Shown here: positions 42,869 through 53,684 of the stretch, piece by piece
Position numbering within the stretch: position 1 is the stretch's first letter
Layout: every line of letters starts with the position of its first letter
Assembly (NCBI GenBank): GCA_963816545.1
Contig: CAWFLE010000007.1
Location: 1,181,838-1,245,837 of the forward strand
Reading direction: 5' to 3'
Source of the DNA: Albimonas sp963816545
GTDB taxonomy: Bacteria; Pseudomonadota; Alphaproteobacteria; Rhodobacterales; Rhodobacteraceae
Length of the DNA: 64,000 bases
The notes under the pieces: model-generated
Told to the model about the DNA's origin: nothing
Seen by the model: only the letters and a program-made list of their open reading frames with translations
Databases searched by the model: none
Position numbers and translations under genes: made by a program

Positions 42869-42982
42869 CCCCGCCTCATGCCCCCGCCGCCCCGCCCCCG
42901 CAACAGGCGCCTGCGCCGCATCGGCCCCCTGACGTCGCCCTCCGCGCTGGACGCGCCCCCCGCCCCCATGCTTGAAGGCTCC

Positions 42983-43453
42983 ATGACCCGACTCCGCCCC
43001 GGATACTGGCGCGACACCGCCCTCTCGGACATGAACCGCGAGGAATGGGAGGCGCTGTGCGACGGCTGCGGCCGCTGCTGCCTCGTGAAGCTCGAGGACG
43101 AGGACACCGAGGAGCTGGCCTACACCAACGTCCACTGCCGGCTCTACGATCCCGGAACCTGCCGCTGCACCTCCTACGCCCTGCGGCGGATGCTGGTGCC
43201 GGGCTGCGTCCAGCTCACGCCCGACAACATCGAGGATGCGAAGGAGTGGATGCCCTCCACCTGCGCCTACCGCCTGCTGGCCGAGGGCGAGGACCTTCCC
43301 GAGTGGCACCCGCTGGTCACGGGCGACGCGGACTCGCCGCGCCGGGCCGGCATCTCGGCCGACGGGCGCAACCGGCCCCCGGGCCGCCTCGTGCCCGAAT
43401 GGGAGGTGGACGAGGACGACCTCTACGATCACGCCATCGAAGGATTGCTCTGA
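42983..43453 (+). CDS. YcgN/UPF0260 cysteine-cluster protein
   Basis: A 156-residue cytoplasmic protein. I use ATG 42983 with GAAGG at good spacing; ATG 42968 is five codons upstream. The cysteine pattern CDGCGRCCLVKL, then VHCRLYD, GTCRCTSY, MLVPGC and STCAYR matches the UPF0260/YcgN family, probably a metal- or Fe-S-binding protein of unknown role. The next gene starts two bases after its stop, so the two are an operon. Confidence 0.9.
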   Translation: MTRLRPGYWRDTALSDMNREEWEALCDGCGRCCLVKLEDEDTEELAYTNVHCRLYDPGTCRCTSYALRRMLVPGCVQLTPDNIEDAKEWMPSTCAYRLLAEGEDLPEWHPLVTGDADSPRRAGISADGRNRPPGRLVPEWEVDEDDLYDHAIEGLL

Positions 43454-43455
43454 AG

Positions 43456-44514
43456 ATGTGGTTCGCCTCCGACAACACCGGCCCCGCCGCGCCCGAGATC
43501 ATGGAGGCCGTCGCCGCCGCCAACGAGGGCTACGCCAGGCCCTACGGCGCCGACCCGCTGACCGCCCGCGTGCAGGACCGCATCCGCGAGATCTTCGAGG
43601 CGCCCGACGCCATCGTCCACCTCGTCTCCACCGGCACGGCCGCGAACGCGCTGGCGCTGGCGACCCTGACGCCGCCCTGGACCTCGATCTTCTGCCACCG
43701 CCAGGCGCATATCGAGGAGGACGAGTGCGGCGCCCCCGAGTTCTACACCGGCGGCGCCAAGCTGACCCTGATCGAGGGCGAGCACGCCAAGATCGACCCC
43801 GCCGGCCTGCGCCGCGCGCTCGGCTTCGCCGCCCGCGCCGGGGTTCACAACGTCCAGCGCGGCGCCCTCTCCCTGACGCAGGCCACCGAAATGGGCGCGA
43901 CCTACTCGCCCGATGAGGTCCGCGCCCTGAGCGCGATCGCGAAGGAATTCGACGTCCCCGTCCACATGGACGGCACCCGCTTCGCCAACGCCGTCGCCCG
44001 CCTCGGCTGCACCCCGGCGGAGCTGACCTGGAAGGCGGGCGTGGACGTCCTCTGCCTCGGCGCCTCCAAGAACGGCGCCATGGCGGCCGAGGCGGTGATC
44101 TTCTTCGCGGGCGATCGCGCGAAGACCTGGGAGTTCGAGCTTCGCCGCAAGCGCGGCGGCCACCTCTTCTCCAAGATGCGCTTCGTGGCGGCCCAGATGG
44201 ACCGCTGGCTGACCGACGGCCTGTGGCTCTCCCTCGCCGCCCGCGCCAACGCCGCCGCCGACCGCATGGCCGAGGGGCTGCGCGCCTCCAACCTCGCCCG
44301 GCTCGACCATCCGGTGCAGGCGAACGCCCTCTTCCCCGCGCTCCCACGCGCCGCCCACCGCCGCCTGCACGAGGCGGGGGCCGTCTACTACATGTGGCCC
44401 TTCGACCAGTCGCTGGAGGGCGACGACGACGAGATGCTCACCTGCCGCCTCGTCTGCAACTGGGCGACGACCGAGGCCGACGTGGACGCCTTCCTCGACG
44501 CCGCCCGGGGCTGA
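43456..44514 (+). CDS. low-specificity L-threonine aldolase-like PLP enzyme
   Basis: A 352-residue fold-type I aminotransferase-superfamily enzyme of the beta-eliminating lyase group. MWFASDNTGPAAPEIMEA starts the protein, VSTGTAANALALATL binds the cofactor phosphate, HMDGTRFANA supplies the PLP-ring aspartate, and the Schiff-base lysine is in CLGASKNGAMAAEAV. It cleaves threonine or phenylserine-type beta-hydroxy amino acids to glycine and an aldehyde. It starts two bases after the YcgN-type gene. Confidence 0.9.
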   Translation: MWFASDNTGPAAPEIMEAVAAANEGYARPYGADPLTARVQDRIREIFEAPDAIVHLVSTGTAANALALATLTPPWTSIFCHRQAHIEEDECGAPEFYTGGAKLTLIEGEHAKIDPAGLRRALGFAARAGVHNVQRGALSLTQATEMGATYSPDEVRALSAIAKEFDVPVHMDGTRFANAVARLGCTPAELTWKAGVDVLCLGASKNGAMAAEAVIFFAGDRAKTWEFELRRKRGGHLFSKMRFVAAQMDRWLTDGLWLSLAARANAAADRMAEGLRASNLARLDHPVQANALFPALPRAAHRRLHEAGAVYYMWPFDQSLEGDDDEMLTCRLVCNWATTEADVDAFLDAARG

Positions 44515-44568
44515 GCCGCCGGGCGGGCCGAGGGTTCGCCTGCAACCTGGCCCTGAGGCCGGGGCGGG

Positions 44569-45572
44569 CTACTCGTCCGCCTCGAACCCCAGCGTCGCCG
44601 GGTCGAACTCGTAGTGCGCACCGCAGAACTGGCAGTCGGCGGTGACCCTGCCGTCGTCGGTGGTCATGTGGCCGATGTCCTTCTGCGAATACTGGTGCAG
44701 CGCGATCCGCACCTTCTCCGCGGAGCAGGTGCACCCGAACCGCACCGTCTGCGCCGGCCACACCCGCGGCGTCTCCTCGTGGAACAGGCGCAGCAGCAGC
44801 TCCTCCGGGCTCACGTGGGGGCCCAGCAGCTCATGCGTCTCCACGGTGTCGAGCAGCAGGTTCACCCGCCCCCACTCCTCCTCGGACCCGCCCATGGCGG
44901 CCACGTCCCCGGGCAGCATCAAGCCGCCCTCGCCGGACCCGCCGGCGCCTGACGACAGCGCCGAGGCCGGCGGCATGTGCTGAAGCATCACGCCGCCCGC
45001 GCGCCAGGACGCGGCCTGCCCCGGCCGCGCCGACTCGGCCGAGGCGATGGCGAAGCGCGTGGCGATCTGCTCGGACTGCGCGAAATAGGCCTCCGCGCTT
45101 GACGCCAGAGACCCGCCCGCCAGGGGCGTCAGCCCCTGATAGGGCTGCCCGGGCCCCTGGTTGACGATCATCGCGAAATAGCCCTGCCCGATCTGGGCGA
45201 AGGCGTCGCCCTCGGCCTCCAGCCGCTCGGCGTCGAAGCCGGCATAGGCGCGCATCTTCGCGGGCGCCCCTCCGCCTCGGGCGCGAACCAGTCGGTGGCG
45301 ATCAGCCGGATCGGACCGTCGCCGCGCACCTGCAAGGAAAGCCGCCACTTCAGCTTCAGCGTCTGCCCGATCAGCGCGGTGAGCATGGCGGCCTCCGCCA
45401 CCAGCCCCGCCACGGGGCGCGGATAATCATGCTGCCCCAGGATGGAGGCCAGCGTCGCGTCCAGCCGCGCGGCGCGCCCGCGCATGTCGGCGCGGTCCAG
45501 CTGGAAGGGCAGGATCGCGTCGTCGCCGGGGGCGGAAGGGGCGGGGCGGCCCGGTGCGCTGTCCAGGGACAT
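44569..45572 (-). CDS. hslO: Hsp33 redox-regulated chaperone (one frameshift)
   Basis: About 333 residues of Hsp33. The N-terminal frame starts at 45572 (MSLDSAPGRPAPS) behind GGAG and runs through DDAILPFQLD and TDWFAPEAEG. The remainder, from APAKMRAYAGFDAERL, is in another frame to the stop at 44569. Adding one base to the C run at 45267-45270 (one G on the coding strand) restores continuity, so this is a one-base deletion, real or technical. The zinc switch is intact: GCTCSAEKV and CQFCGAHY give CXC and CXXC. Hsp33 becomes an active holdase on oxidation. Confidence 0.9.
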
Positions 45573-45908
45573 GCGGTATCTCCAGTTTCGGGGGGTCGGC
45601 CCCGACACATAGAGGCGGCCCCCCTCCGGCGCCACCCCCGGCCACCGGCGCAGGCGCCGCGCCGGCCGTCGCGGCGGCCGGACCCGGGCGCCCGCGGCGC
45701 GCGGCAGGCGTCGGGCCTGTGGCCGGCGCGGACCTCGGACCGGAGCAGGGGCGGCCTGCCGGGCGCGGCGCCCCCTCGCACCGCTGGCCCGCCCCGGGGA
45801 CCGCTCGCGCCCGATCCGCAGGAGGATCCGCATCGACCGCTTCGCGCCTCCGCCCGCGGCGCCTGAGCCCCTTGCCCTCGGCGCGCCCGACGCCCAAGGA
45901 TGCGCCCC
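45573..45908. other. intergenic region, no feature recognised
   Basis: 336 bp of very GC-rich sequence between divergent hslO and the NUDIX gene. Open frames exist on both strands, but none has protein-like composition or a ribosome site. The promoters of both flanking genes must lie here; no consensus boxes are visible. Confidence 0.5.
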
Positions 45909-46388
45909 ATGCGCCGCTTCGGAGAACCCTGGCGTCCCGACGCCCCCTATCGCGACCGGCCGGGCGCCTACGCCGTCCTGCTCGACCGCCACGCCTCCGG
46001 CCCGCGCCTCCTCCTCGCCGCCACGCCGAACCGCGGCGAGGCTCTGCTCCTCCCCGGCGGCGGCATCGACCCCGGCGAGAGCCCCCTCCGCGCCCTCCAC
46101 CGCGAGGTCCGCGAGGAAACCGGCTGGACCCTCGCCCCCCTGCGCCGCCTCGGGGCCTTCCAGCGCTACTGCTACCTGCCGGACTACGGCTTCTGGGCGC
46201 GCAAGGTCTGCCACATCTACCTCTGCCGCCCCGGCCGGCCCCTCGGCCCGCCGTCCGAGCCTGACCACGCCCCCCTCTGGCTGCCGCTGGCCGAGGCCGC
46301 CTCGCGCCTCAGCGTCAGCGGCGAACGCTGGTTCGTCGCTGGCCTCGCCCGCGCCGCCTGCCCTGCAAGGAGACCCCGATGCGCCTGA
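45909..46388 (+). CDS. NUDIX hydrolase
   Basis: A 159-residue NUDIX protein. The catalytic box GGGIDPGESPLRALHREVRE followed by ETGW (about residues 50-73) has all metal-binding glutamates. ATG 45909 is preceded by AAGGA; ATG 45900 in the same frame is an alternative. It hydrolyses a nucleoside-diphosphate-linked substrate that cannot be named from sequence. Its 3' end overlaps the lipoprotein gene by ten bases, so the two are co-transcribed. Confidence 0.9.
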   Translation: MRRFGEPWRPDAPYRDRPGAYAVLLDRHASGPRLLLAATPNRGEALLLPGGGIDPGESPLRALHREVREETGWTLAPLRRLGAFQRYCYLPDYGFWARKVCHIYLCRPGRPLGPPSEPDHAPLWLPLAEAASRLSVSGERWFVAGLARAACPARRPRCA

Positions 46389-46858
46389 CCGCCCTGCCCG
46401 CCCTCGCCGCCGCCGCGCTGCTGGCGGCCTGCGAGACCCCGCCCGAGGCGCCTGCCGGCTCCGGCCCCGCGGCGGCCCGCTTCGCCCCCGGCGGCGGCCC
46501 GGTCACCGAAATCCGCATGGATATCGAGAACCCCGAGCAGTATCTCGGCGTCTGGGCCGGCCCCTACGCCCCCATCAACATGCGCTACTACGAAGTTTCC
46601 GGCCCCCCCATCGGCCGCACGATCCTCACCATCACGGACGTGGAGAACACGCTCGCCCACGGCATCATCCGCTGGGAGGAGCCGGGCAAGGACTACAAGC
46701 CGCAGAAGTGGACCGGCGCCTTCACGCTGTCGGGCCACATCATGGTGCTGAACGCCCACGCCATCCAGTTCACCCAGGACGGCGAGAACTACATCGAGGC
46801 CGACATGATGCTGCCGGACGGCAAGTTCTACCGGATGCGCCTGACGCGGCAGAGCTGA
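46379..46858 (+). CDS. putative lipoprotein of unknown function
   Basis: A 159-residue exported protein with a lipobox: signal MRLTALPALAAAALLAAC, with lipidation on cysteine 18. A short proline/alanine linker precedes a compact domain (VTEIRMDIENPEQYLGVWAG, YYEVSGPPIGRTI, HIMVLNAHAIQF). The overlap with the NUDIX gene implies coupling. The IS630 element begins 114 bp downstream. Family unknown. Confidence 0.8.
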   Translation: MRLTALPALAAAALLAACETPPEAPAGSGPAAARFAPGGGPVTEIRMDIENPEQYLGVWAGPYAPINMRYYEVSGPPIGRTILTITDVENTLAHGIIRWEEPGKDYKPQKWTGAFTLSGHIMVLNAHAIQFTQDGENYIEADMMLPDGKFYRMRLTRQS

Positions 46859-46971
46859 GGGTCCTCCTCCCCCGGGGCGCATCCCGAGACGCCGCCGCGT
46901 GGATCACGCCGTGGGACGCGCATCCCCGCACGACCGCCCCGGCCAGGTCCCGCCGCCCGTGCGGCGTAATA

Positions 46972-48130
46972 CCAAAGCCCATTGATCAGGACCCATGGGC
47001 CCACGCTCGTCGCCCGGTGGTCATGATGCGCCAGGGCTGGTCGGCGAGCTTGTTCCATGCCTCGCAACAGTGGCCGACGATGTCGTCGTAGGAGCTGAAG
47101 ACGCGGTTCGACAGCCAGTTGTCGCGCATGAACTGCCAGACGTTCTCGACCGGGTTCAGCTCCGGGGAGCGTGGCGGCAGCGGGACGACGGTGATGTTGT
47201 CGGGCACGACGAGCCGGCCGGACATGTGCCAGCCCGCCTGGTCGAGCATCAGCGCGGCATGGGCGCCGGGATCGACCGTGAGGCTGATCTCGGCGAGATG
47301 CGCTTGCATCGCCTCCGTGTCGGCGAAGGGCATGACGAGCCCCGCGGCCTTGCCCCTGGCCGGGCAGATGGCTCCGAAGATATAGGCCCGCTTCGTGCGC
47401 TGATCCTTCGCCGCTCGCGGCCGGGTCCCGCGCCGCGCCCAGCGTCGGGTGATCGGGTTCTTCTGCCCTGCGCGCGCCTCGTCCTGCCACCACAGCTCGA
47501 GGTCGGTCCCCGCCGGGAGCCTGTCCCGGATCTCCGCCAGCCGGTCGGGGAGGTTTTTTGAACGCCTCCATCGCCTCGGGGTCCTGGCCGTGGTGGCGCG
47601 GGCGGGCCGACAGCTTGCGGAAGCCCATGGCGCGCAGATCCCGGCCCAGCGTCTGGCGGCTGACCGAGACGCCGAACTCCTCCCAGACCCACTGCACCAG
47701 GTCGACGAGCCGCCAGGGCACCACGCCGTCCAGATACGGCCCGGGTCCGTCCTCCACCGCCCTTGCCAGCGCCGCGCGCTGCGCCGCCGTCGGCAACGGC
47801 GTCTTGCCCGGGGCCTTGCGGTCGATCAGCCCGTCCGGGCCCTCGGCGTTGAAGCGCACCACCCAGTCCCGGACGATCTGGAGCCCGACGCCCCCGATCC
47901 TCGCCGCATCGCTCCGGGCGGCGCCGTCGTGGATCGAGGCCAGCGCCAGCAACCGCCGCGTCTGCCGCGCGTCCCGGCTCGTGTTGATGGCGCCCTCAGA
48001 TCGTCCGCCCCGTAGTCCGCCCGCAGTGCGATCGCTGCTCCCATGGAGATCCTCCCTCGGCTCTCCATGATGAATCATCCCGCGCCCGCCCTGTGAATCC
48101 CCTTCGCGAGTCAGGCTCAGCAAGCGCTGG
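46972..48130 (-). mobile_element. IS630-family insertion sequence
   Basis: A 1159-bp element flanked by TA on both sides (46970-46971 and 48131-48132), as expected for IS630/Tc1-mariner insertion. The imperfect terminal inverted repeats are visible by comparing the left end, ATACCAAAGCCCATTGA, with the reverse complement of the right end, ATACCAGCGCTTGCTGA; both are followed within a few bases by GAC. The transposase is on the minus strand. No accessory gene is carried. No second copy is present in the window. Confidence 0.85.
46986..48044 (-). pseudogene. IS630-family transposase, two frame changes
   Basis: The start at 48044 (MGAAIALRADYGADDLRA) has GGGAGG with good spacing. The helix-turn-helix part (TSRDARQTRRLLALASIHDG, ARIGGVGLQIVRDWVVRFN) is in a second frame after a shift within about 47983-47998. 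The catalytic half is in a third frame after the A6 run at 47554-47559 (T6 on the plus strand). The DDE residues are WWQDEARAG, LMLDQAGWH and LNPVENVW. The A6 shift is at a position where IS630-type transposases may use programmed slippage. The first shift has no such motif and probably inactivates this copy. Confidence 0.8.
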
Positions 48131-48201
48131 TATCATGCACGCTCCGGCGGGGCGACGCCGGAGCGCGGCGCATCGGGATGCGCCCTGTCGGTCCGCCCCC
48201 C

Positions 48202-49020
48202 TCAGTCCCAGTCCGGCGCGACGCCCGCCGGATCCACGAGCCGCCCGTCCGGCCTCGCCAGCCCGTCGATCTCCGCGATCTCCGCCTCGCTCAGCGCAAC
48301 CTCCGCCGCCGCCATGTTCTCCGCGAGCCGCGAAGGCGTGCCCGTCTTGGGGATCGCGATCGCCCCCTTCGCCAGCGCCCACGCGAGGCAGGCCGTCGCC
48401 GCCGACACCCCGTGCGCCGCCCCGATCCGCGTCAGCGTGGCGTCCGCCGCCGCCCGCCCCTGCGCGAGCGGCACATAGGCCGTCAGCGCCATCCCCTGCT
48501 CCGCCAGCAGCGCCAGCATCGCCGACTGATCGAGCCACGGGTGGAACTCCACCTGGTTCACCGCCAGCGGCGCCTCCGCCAGCGCCACGGCCCGCTCCAC
48601 CTGCGCCCGCGAGAAGTTCGAGACACCCACATGGCGCGCAAGCCCGGCCTCCCGCAGGGCGCACAGCGCCGGGATCGTCTCCTCCAGCGGCACGTTGCGC
48701 GAGGGCCAGTGCAGCAGCAAAAGGTCCGGCGCGCCGCCGAGCTTCCTCGCGGAATCCTCCGCCGCCGCACGCAGCCGGTCCGGCGCATGATCGTCGGGCC
48801 AGATCTTGGTGGTCAGGAACACCTGGTCGCGCGGCGTCTCCGAGTTGCGAAGCCCGGCGCCGACCTCGGCCTCGTTGCCGTACATCCGCGCGGTGTCGAT
48901 GTGCCGCCAGCCCTCGGCCAGCGCCCGGCCCACAATCTCCGCGGCCTGCGCGCCCGAGAGCTTCCACGTGCCGAGCCCCAGCGCCGGGATCTCCGCCTCC
49001 CCCGCCTTCACCTTGCGCAT
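48202..49020 (-). CDS. aldo/keto reductase
   Basis: A 272-residue NADPH-dependent reductase of the AKR superfamily (2,5-diketo-gluconate reductase-like). The catalytic tetrad is visible: HIDTARMYGNE (Asp and Tyr), TTKIW (Lys) and LLLLHWP (His). The coenzyme motif IPKTGTPSRLAENM is near the C-terminus. I use ATG 49020 with GAAGG upstream. It is monocistronic between the IS element and tuf. Confidence 0.92.
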   Translation of the reverse strand: MRKVKAGEAEIPALGLGTWKLSGAQAAEIVGRALAEGWRHIDTARMYGNEAEVGAGLRNSETPRDQVFLTTKIWPDDHAPDRLRAAAEDSARKLGGAPDLLLLHWPSRNVPLEETIPALCALREAGLARHVGVSNFSRAQVERAVALAEAPLAVNQVEFHPWLDQSAMLALLAEQGMALTAYVPLAQGRAAADATLTRIGAAHGVSAATACLAWALAKGAIAIPKTGTPSRLAENMAAAEVALSEAEIAEIDGLARPDGRLVDPAGVAPDWD

Positions 49021-49142
49021 GGTACCCTTCTCCGGCTTCGGCCGCCCCGGCGGCGGCTCCCCCGCACCTAGCGCAGGAGGGCCCGGGCGCCATACGCCTG
49101 CCATGCGCTTTGCAGACGGAACGCAGACGCGCCCCTTGAACG

Positions 49143-49168
49143 AAAAGGGCCGCCCCGAAGGACGGCCC
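49143..49168 (-). terminator. rho-independent terminator of tuf
   Basis: On the minus strand a nine-pair stem (GGGCCGTCC with GGGCGGCCC) closed by a TTCG tetraloop is followed by TTTTCG. It begins about 40 bp after the tuf stop. Confidence 0.88.
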
Positions 49169-49206
49169 GATCCGCGGTCAGCGAGCCGGCCCGAGGCCGG
49201 CCCCCC

Positions 49207-50382
<1,176 letters not shown>

Positions 50383-50527
50383 GGCGGATGTCCTCGGAGT
50401 TTTCGGGTCGCGCGGCGGACCCATGGATTTCGCCCGCGCCCGCTTAAAGGGATTTCAACGCCGGCGCAACAGGGGCGGCGCCGCACGGTCAGCGGCGCCG
50501 GCGCCCAGGAGAATCATCGGCAGGAAG

Positions 50528-50601
50528 TGGAGCGGGCAGCGGGAATCGAACCCGCACCAAGAGCTTGGAAGGCTCGTATGATACCATTTCACCATGCCCG
50601 C
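50528..50601 (-). tRNA. tRNA-Gly (anticodon UCC)
   Basis: A 74-nt tRNA on the minus strand. Acceptor GCGGGCA pairs with TGCCCGC, and TCCA at the 3' end gives an encoded CCA. The anticodon loop CTTCCAA has TCC, and the T-loop is GTTCGATTC. It decodes GGA/GGG glycine codons and lies just upstream of tuf, a conserved arrangement. Confidence 0.97.
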
Positions 50602-50684
50602 GCCCGTCTTCGGTTAGCGCCGCAGCGCGCGCGCGTCAACCGCAGGCTTGGGGGGCGTTCCGCGGCGCCCGGCGGATCGAGCCC

Positions 50685-51437
50685 TCAGGGGCAGTCCTCC
50701 TGCGGGTTCAACCGCAGCAGGTTCGACAGCTTCGCCGCCTCCGCCCGCTGGACGAAGCCGCAGGACCGGCCGTTCAGCTCGCAGAAATCGTGCCCGCCCA
50801 TGTCGAGGTTCAGGGCCATCACCGGCGCCTGCGCGCGCAGAAGCTCCTCCGCCGCAGCGTGAAGCGTCAGCGCCCGCGCCCCGCTCTGCCAGATGCCGAG
50901 CGCGCCTTCCCCGGTCTGGAAAAGCACCCGCCGCACCGCCTGCGGCGCATCCGCCACCGGCCGCAGGTCCAGCCGCCCGTCCCGGATCAGCAGGTGCGAC
51001 TGCAATGCCGAAGCCCCCGCCGCCCCCGCCGCCCTGGCGAAGCTCCGCCGCCCCGCGAGGCTGGTCAGGTCATGCCGCGCGCCGCCCACCCGCGCGTCCG
51101 AGACGACCGAGATGCGCGCCGTCCCGTCCGCCTCCACCACCAGCAGGCCGTCCATGCGCGCAAGCTCCAGGCTCACCGCCTCGCCGTCGTCCAGGAACAC
51201 GCCCACGGGCTTGGGACGGTCCCCCTCCCGCCGGTCGGTCCCGGTATAGGCGGCGGTCACCAGCAGCCCCGGCGCGTCCATCGCCGCGGCCTCCTCGGGC
51301 AGCAGCAGGATCTCGGCCGCCCCCGGGCCGGGACAGGCCGCGCCCAGCACCCCCTCGCCCGTCGGCAGCGCCCCCGCCGCGGCCGCCAGCGGCGCCGTCA
51401 GCGCGAGGACCGCAAACCTCGCCGCCCGCCGCCTCAC
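50685..51437 (-). CDS. secreted phosphodiester glycosidase (NAGPA/DUF2233)-like protein
   Basis: A 250-residue protein starting with GTG at 51437, overlapping the permease stop by four bases. A signal-like N-terminus (ARFAVLALTAPLAAAAGA) is followed by VGVFLDDGEAVSLELAR, LQSHLLIRDGRLDLRP, VRRVLFQTGEGALGI and MALNLDMGGHDFCEL. The last resembles the NLDGGGS active-site loop of NAGPA-type enzymes. It is the last gene of the polyamine-type ABC operon, an unusual partner. A cysteine pair near the C-terminus may form a disulfide. Family assignment is by pattern only. Confidence 0.65.
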   Translation of the reverse strand: MRRRAARFAVLALTAPLAAAAGALPTGEGVLGAACPGPGAAEILLLPEEAAAMDAPGLLVTAAYTGTDRREGDRPKPVGVFLDDGEAVSLELARMDGLLVVEADGTARISVVSDARVGGARHDLTSLAGRRSFARAAGAAGASALQSHLLIRDGRLDLRPVADAPQAVRRVLFQTGEGALGIWQSGARALTLHAAAEELLRAQAPVMALNLDMGGHDFCELNGRSCGFVQRAEAAKLSNLLRLNPQEDCP

Positions 51438-52294
51438 CCCGGGCTCATCCCGCGCAGCCGCTCGGACCGCCGGCGCAGCAGCTCCAGCGTCACCAGCAGG
51501 ATCACCGACAGCGTCACCAGCAGCGTCGCCACCGCGAGGATCACCGGACTGATCTGCTCCCGGAGGCCGGTGAACATCTGCCAGGGCAGCGTCTTGGTCT
51601 CCGCGGACCCGAGGAACAGCACCACCACCACCTCGTCGAATGAAGTGATGAAGGCGAACAGCCCGCCCGAGATCACGCCCGGCAGGATCAGCGGCATCTG
51701 CACCTTGAAGAAGGTCCGCACCGGCCCTGCGCCCATGTTGGCCGCCGCCCGCGTCAGGCTCTTGTCGAAGCCCACCAGCGTGGCCGTCACGGTGATGATG
51801 ACGAAAGGCGTGCCCAGCGCCGCATGCGCCAGCACCACGCCCCAGTAAGTCCCCTGCAACCCGATGCGCGAATAGAAGAAGTACATCCCCGCCGCCGAGA
51901 TGATCAGCGGCACGATCATGGGCGAGATCATGATCGCCATGATCGCCCCCCGGAACGGCACGTTGCCCGAGCTGAGCCCGATCGAGGCCAGCGTCCCGAA
52001 CCCCACCGCCAGCAGCGTCGCCATCGGCGCGATGCGCACCGAGTTCCAGAGCGCAATCTGCCAGTCGGAGTTGTTGAAGAACTCCCGGTAGTGCTCGGTG
52101 CTGTAGGCGGCCGGGTCGAAGGCCAGCATTCCCGGCGTGAAGGTGAAGTAGGGCAGCGCGTTGAAGCTCAGCGGGATGATCACCAGGATCGGGAAGATCA
52201 GGAAGAACAGGATCAGCCCCACGATCACCCGGAACGCGTAATGCCAGACCCGCTGGACGGGCGAGGCGTAGGGCTGCAGCTTGCCGATGGCCAT
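51434..52294 (-). CDS. ABC transporter permease, PotC-like
   Basis: A 286-residue inner-membrane permease with six spans. The EAA-type cytoplasmic loop is AAANMGAGPVRTFFKVQMPLI, and ITSFDEVVVVLFL is typical of PotC/PotI. The start at 52294 is 12 bp after the PotB-like gene. It forms the translocation pore with that subunit for a spermidine/putrescine/opine-type (POPT) substrate. Confidence 0.92.
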   Translation of the reverse strand: MAIGKLQPYASPVQRVWHYAFRVIVGLILFFLIFPILVIIPLSFNALPYFTFTPGMLAFDPAAYSTEHYREFFNNSDWQIALWNSVRIAPMATLLAVGFGTLASIGLSSGNVPFRGAIMAIMISPMIVPLIISAAGMYFFYSRIGLQGTYWGVVLAHAALGTPFVIITVTATLVGFDKSLTRAAANMGAGPVRTFFKVQMPLILPGVISGGLFAFITSFDEVVVVLFLGSAETKTLPWQMFTGLREQISPVILAVATLLVTLSVILLVTLELLRRRSERLRGMSPG

Positions 52295-52306
52295 GTCTCG
52301 CCTCCC

Positions 52307-53609
52307 TCAGCCCAGCTTCACGTTGTCGATGCCCACGATCTTGTCGTAGATCCAGTAGAGCAGCATCACCAGCACCAGCAGGATCGACCCCAGCGCCGCC
52401 GCCAGACCCCAGTTGAGCGAGCTGGAGATATGGTAGGCGATGCGGTTCGAGATGAAGGTGCCGCTCGTGCCCCCCACCAGCTCCGGCGTGATGTAGTAGC
52501 CGATGGCGAGGATGAACACGAGGATCGCCCCCGCGCCGATCCCCGGCACGGTCTGCGGGAAATACACCCGCCAGAAGGCCGTCCAGTCGTTCGCGCCCAT
52601 GCTCTTCGCGGCCCTCAGGTAGGTCGGCGGGATGGTCTTCATCACCGAGTAAAGCGGCAGGATCATGAAGGGCAGCAGGATGTGCGTCATGGCGATGATC
52701 GTGCCCGTCTGGTTGTTGATCATCACCAGCCGCCCGGAGTCCGAGATGATCCCGCTCCAGACCAGGATGTCGTTGATCACCCCCCGCTCCTGCAACAGCA
52801 CCTTCCAGGCGGAGGTCCGCACCAGCAGGGACGTCCAGAACGGCAGCAGCACCAGGATCAGCAGCACGTTCGCCTTGCTCATCGGCAGGTTGGAGATCAT
52901 CCATGCCACCGGATAGCCCAGCAGCAGGCAGCTCACGGTGATGGTCACCGACAGCACGATGGTCCGCCAGAACAGCTTCACGTAGATCTGCTGGAAATCC
53001 GAGACCTGCTCGACGCCGTCCGGGGTCAGCTTCAGGTCCGCGGCCGCGAGGAAATAGCCCGGGGTATAGGCCGGCGAGAACGTCTGGATCACCGCCCAGG
53101 TCTCGACCTCGCCCCAGTCCTCGTCGATCTCCGCGAACTGCGGCTGCAGCGGCTGAGAGAGGTCCATGCGCCCCAGCCGCCGCTCGTTGGTCTTGCGGAA
53201 CAGCGACGACATCCCCGAACTCTTCGTAGTTGAGCCGGGAGCCGAGCCGCGTGTGGATCTTGGCCTCGGTCGCCTCCACCATGTCGTCGTGGAAGGCGCG
53301 GTAGACCGCCTCCGAGGGCAGGCCCGTCTCGGGGTCCCAGTCCTCCAGCGCCTCGGTGGTGCGCGGCAGCGTCTCCTGGACGATCTGGTTCTCCACCGAC
53401 CGGAACAGCATGTCGGCGATGGGGGCGATGAAGCTAAGCGCGATGAAGGCGAGCAGCGGCAGCACGAGAAGAAACGCCCGGATGCGCGCCCGGCGCTCGG
53501 CCTTGCGGATGGACCGCTTCAGCGGCGTCCCGTCCGCGGCCAGAAGCTGGCCGGACCGGCCCCGGTTCTCCTCGGCGTCGAAGCCGTCGGTCGCGGTCGC
53601 GTCGGCCAT
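52307..53609 (-). CDS. ABC transporter permease, PotB-like, long periplasmic loop (one frameshift)
   Basis: About 433 residues. It starts at 53609 (MADATATDGFDAEENRG), with TM1 near residues 45-68 (FLLVLPLLAFIALSFIAPIA). A loop of about 150 residues follows before the usual five-span permease core with RAAKSMGANDWTAFWRVYFP. The frame changes in the C run at 53213-53216: removing one base joins LNYEEFG to MSSLFRKTNERR. The upstream piece alone could read on, but its product is not permease-like. The loop, longer than in E. coli PotB, is acidic and probably periplasmic. It pairs with the 51434 permease. Confidence 0.88.
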
Positions 53610-53684
53610 GTTCGCCCCCCGTCTCGCAAGTTGCGGACGGGCCCCACGGCCCGCCCGCCTTTCGTCACGCCCGAAGGCGCGGGA

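Noticed and set aside
50685..53609. a single 974-residue minus-strand reading frame spanning permease and glycosidase genes
   Set aside because: The middle of this frame has arginine/glycine/alanine-biased shadow sequence. The real permeases lie in other frames and are joined by one-base changes and normal overlaps.
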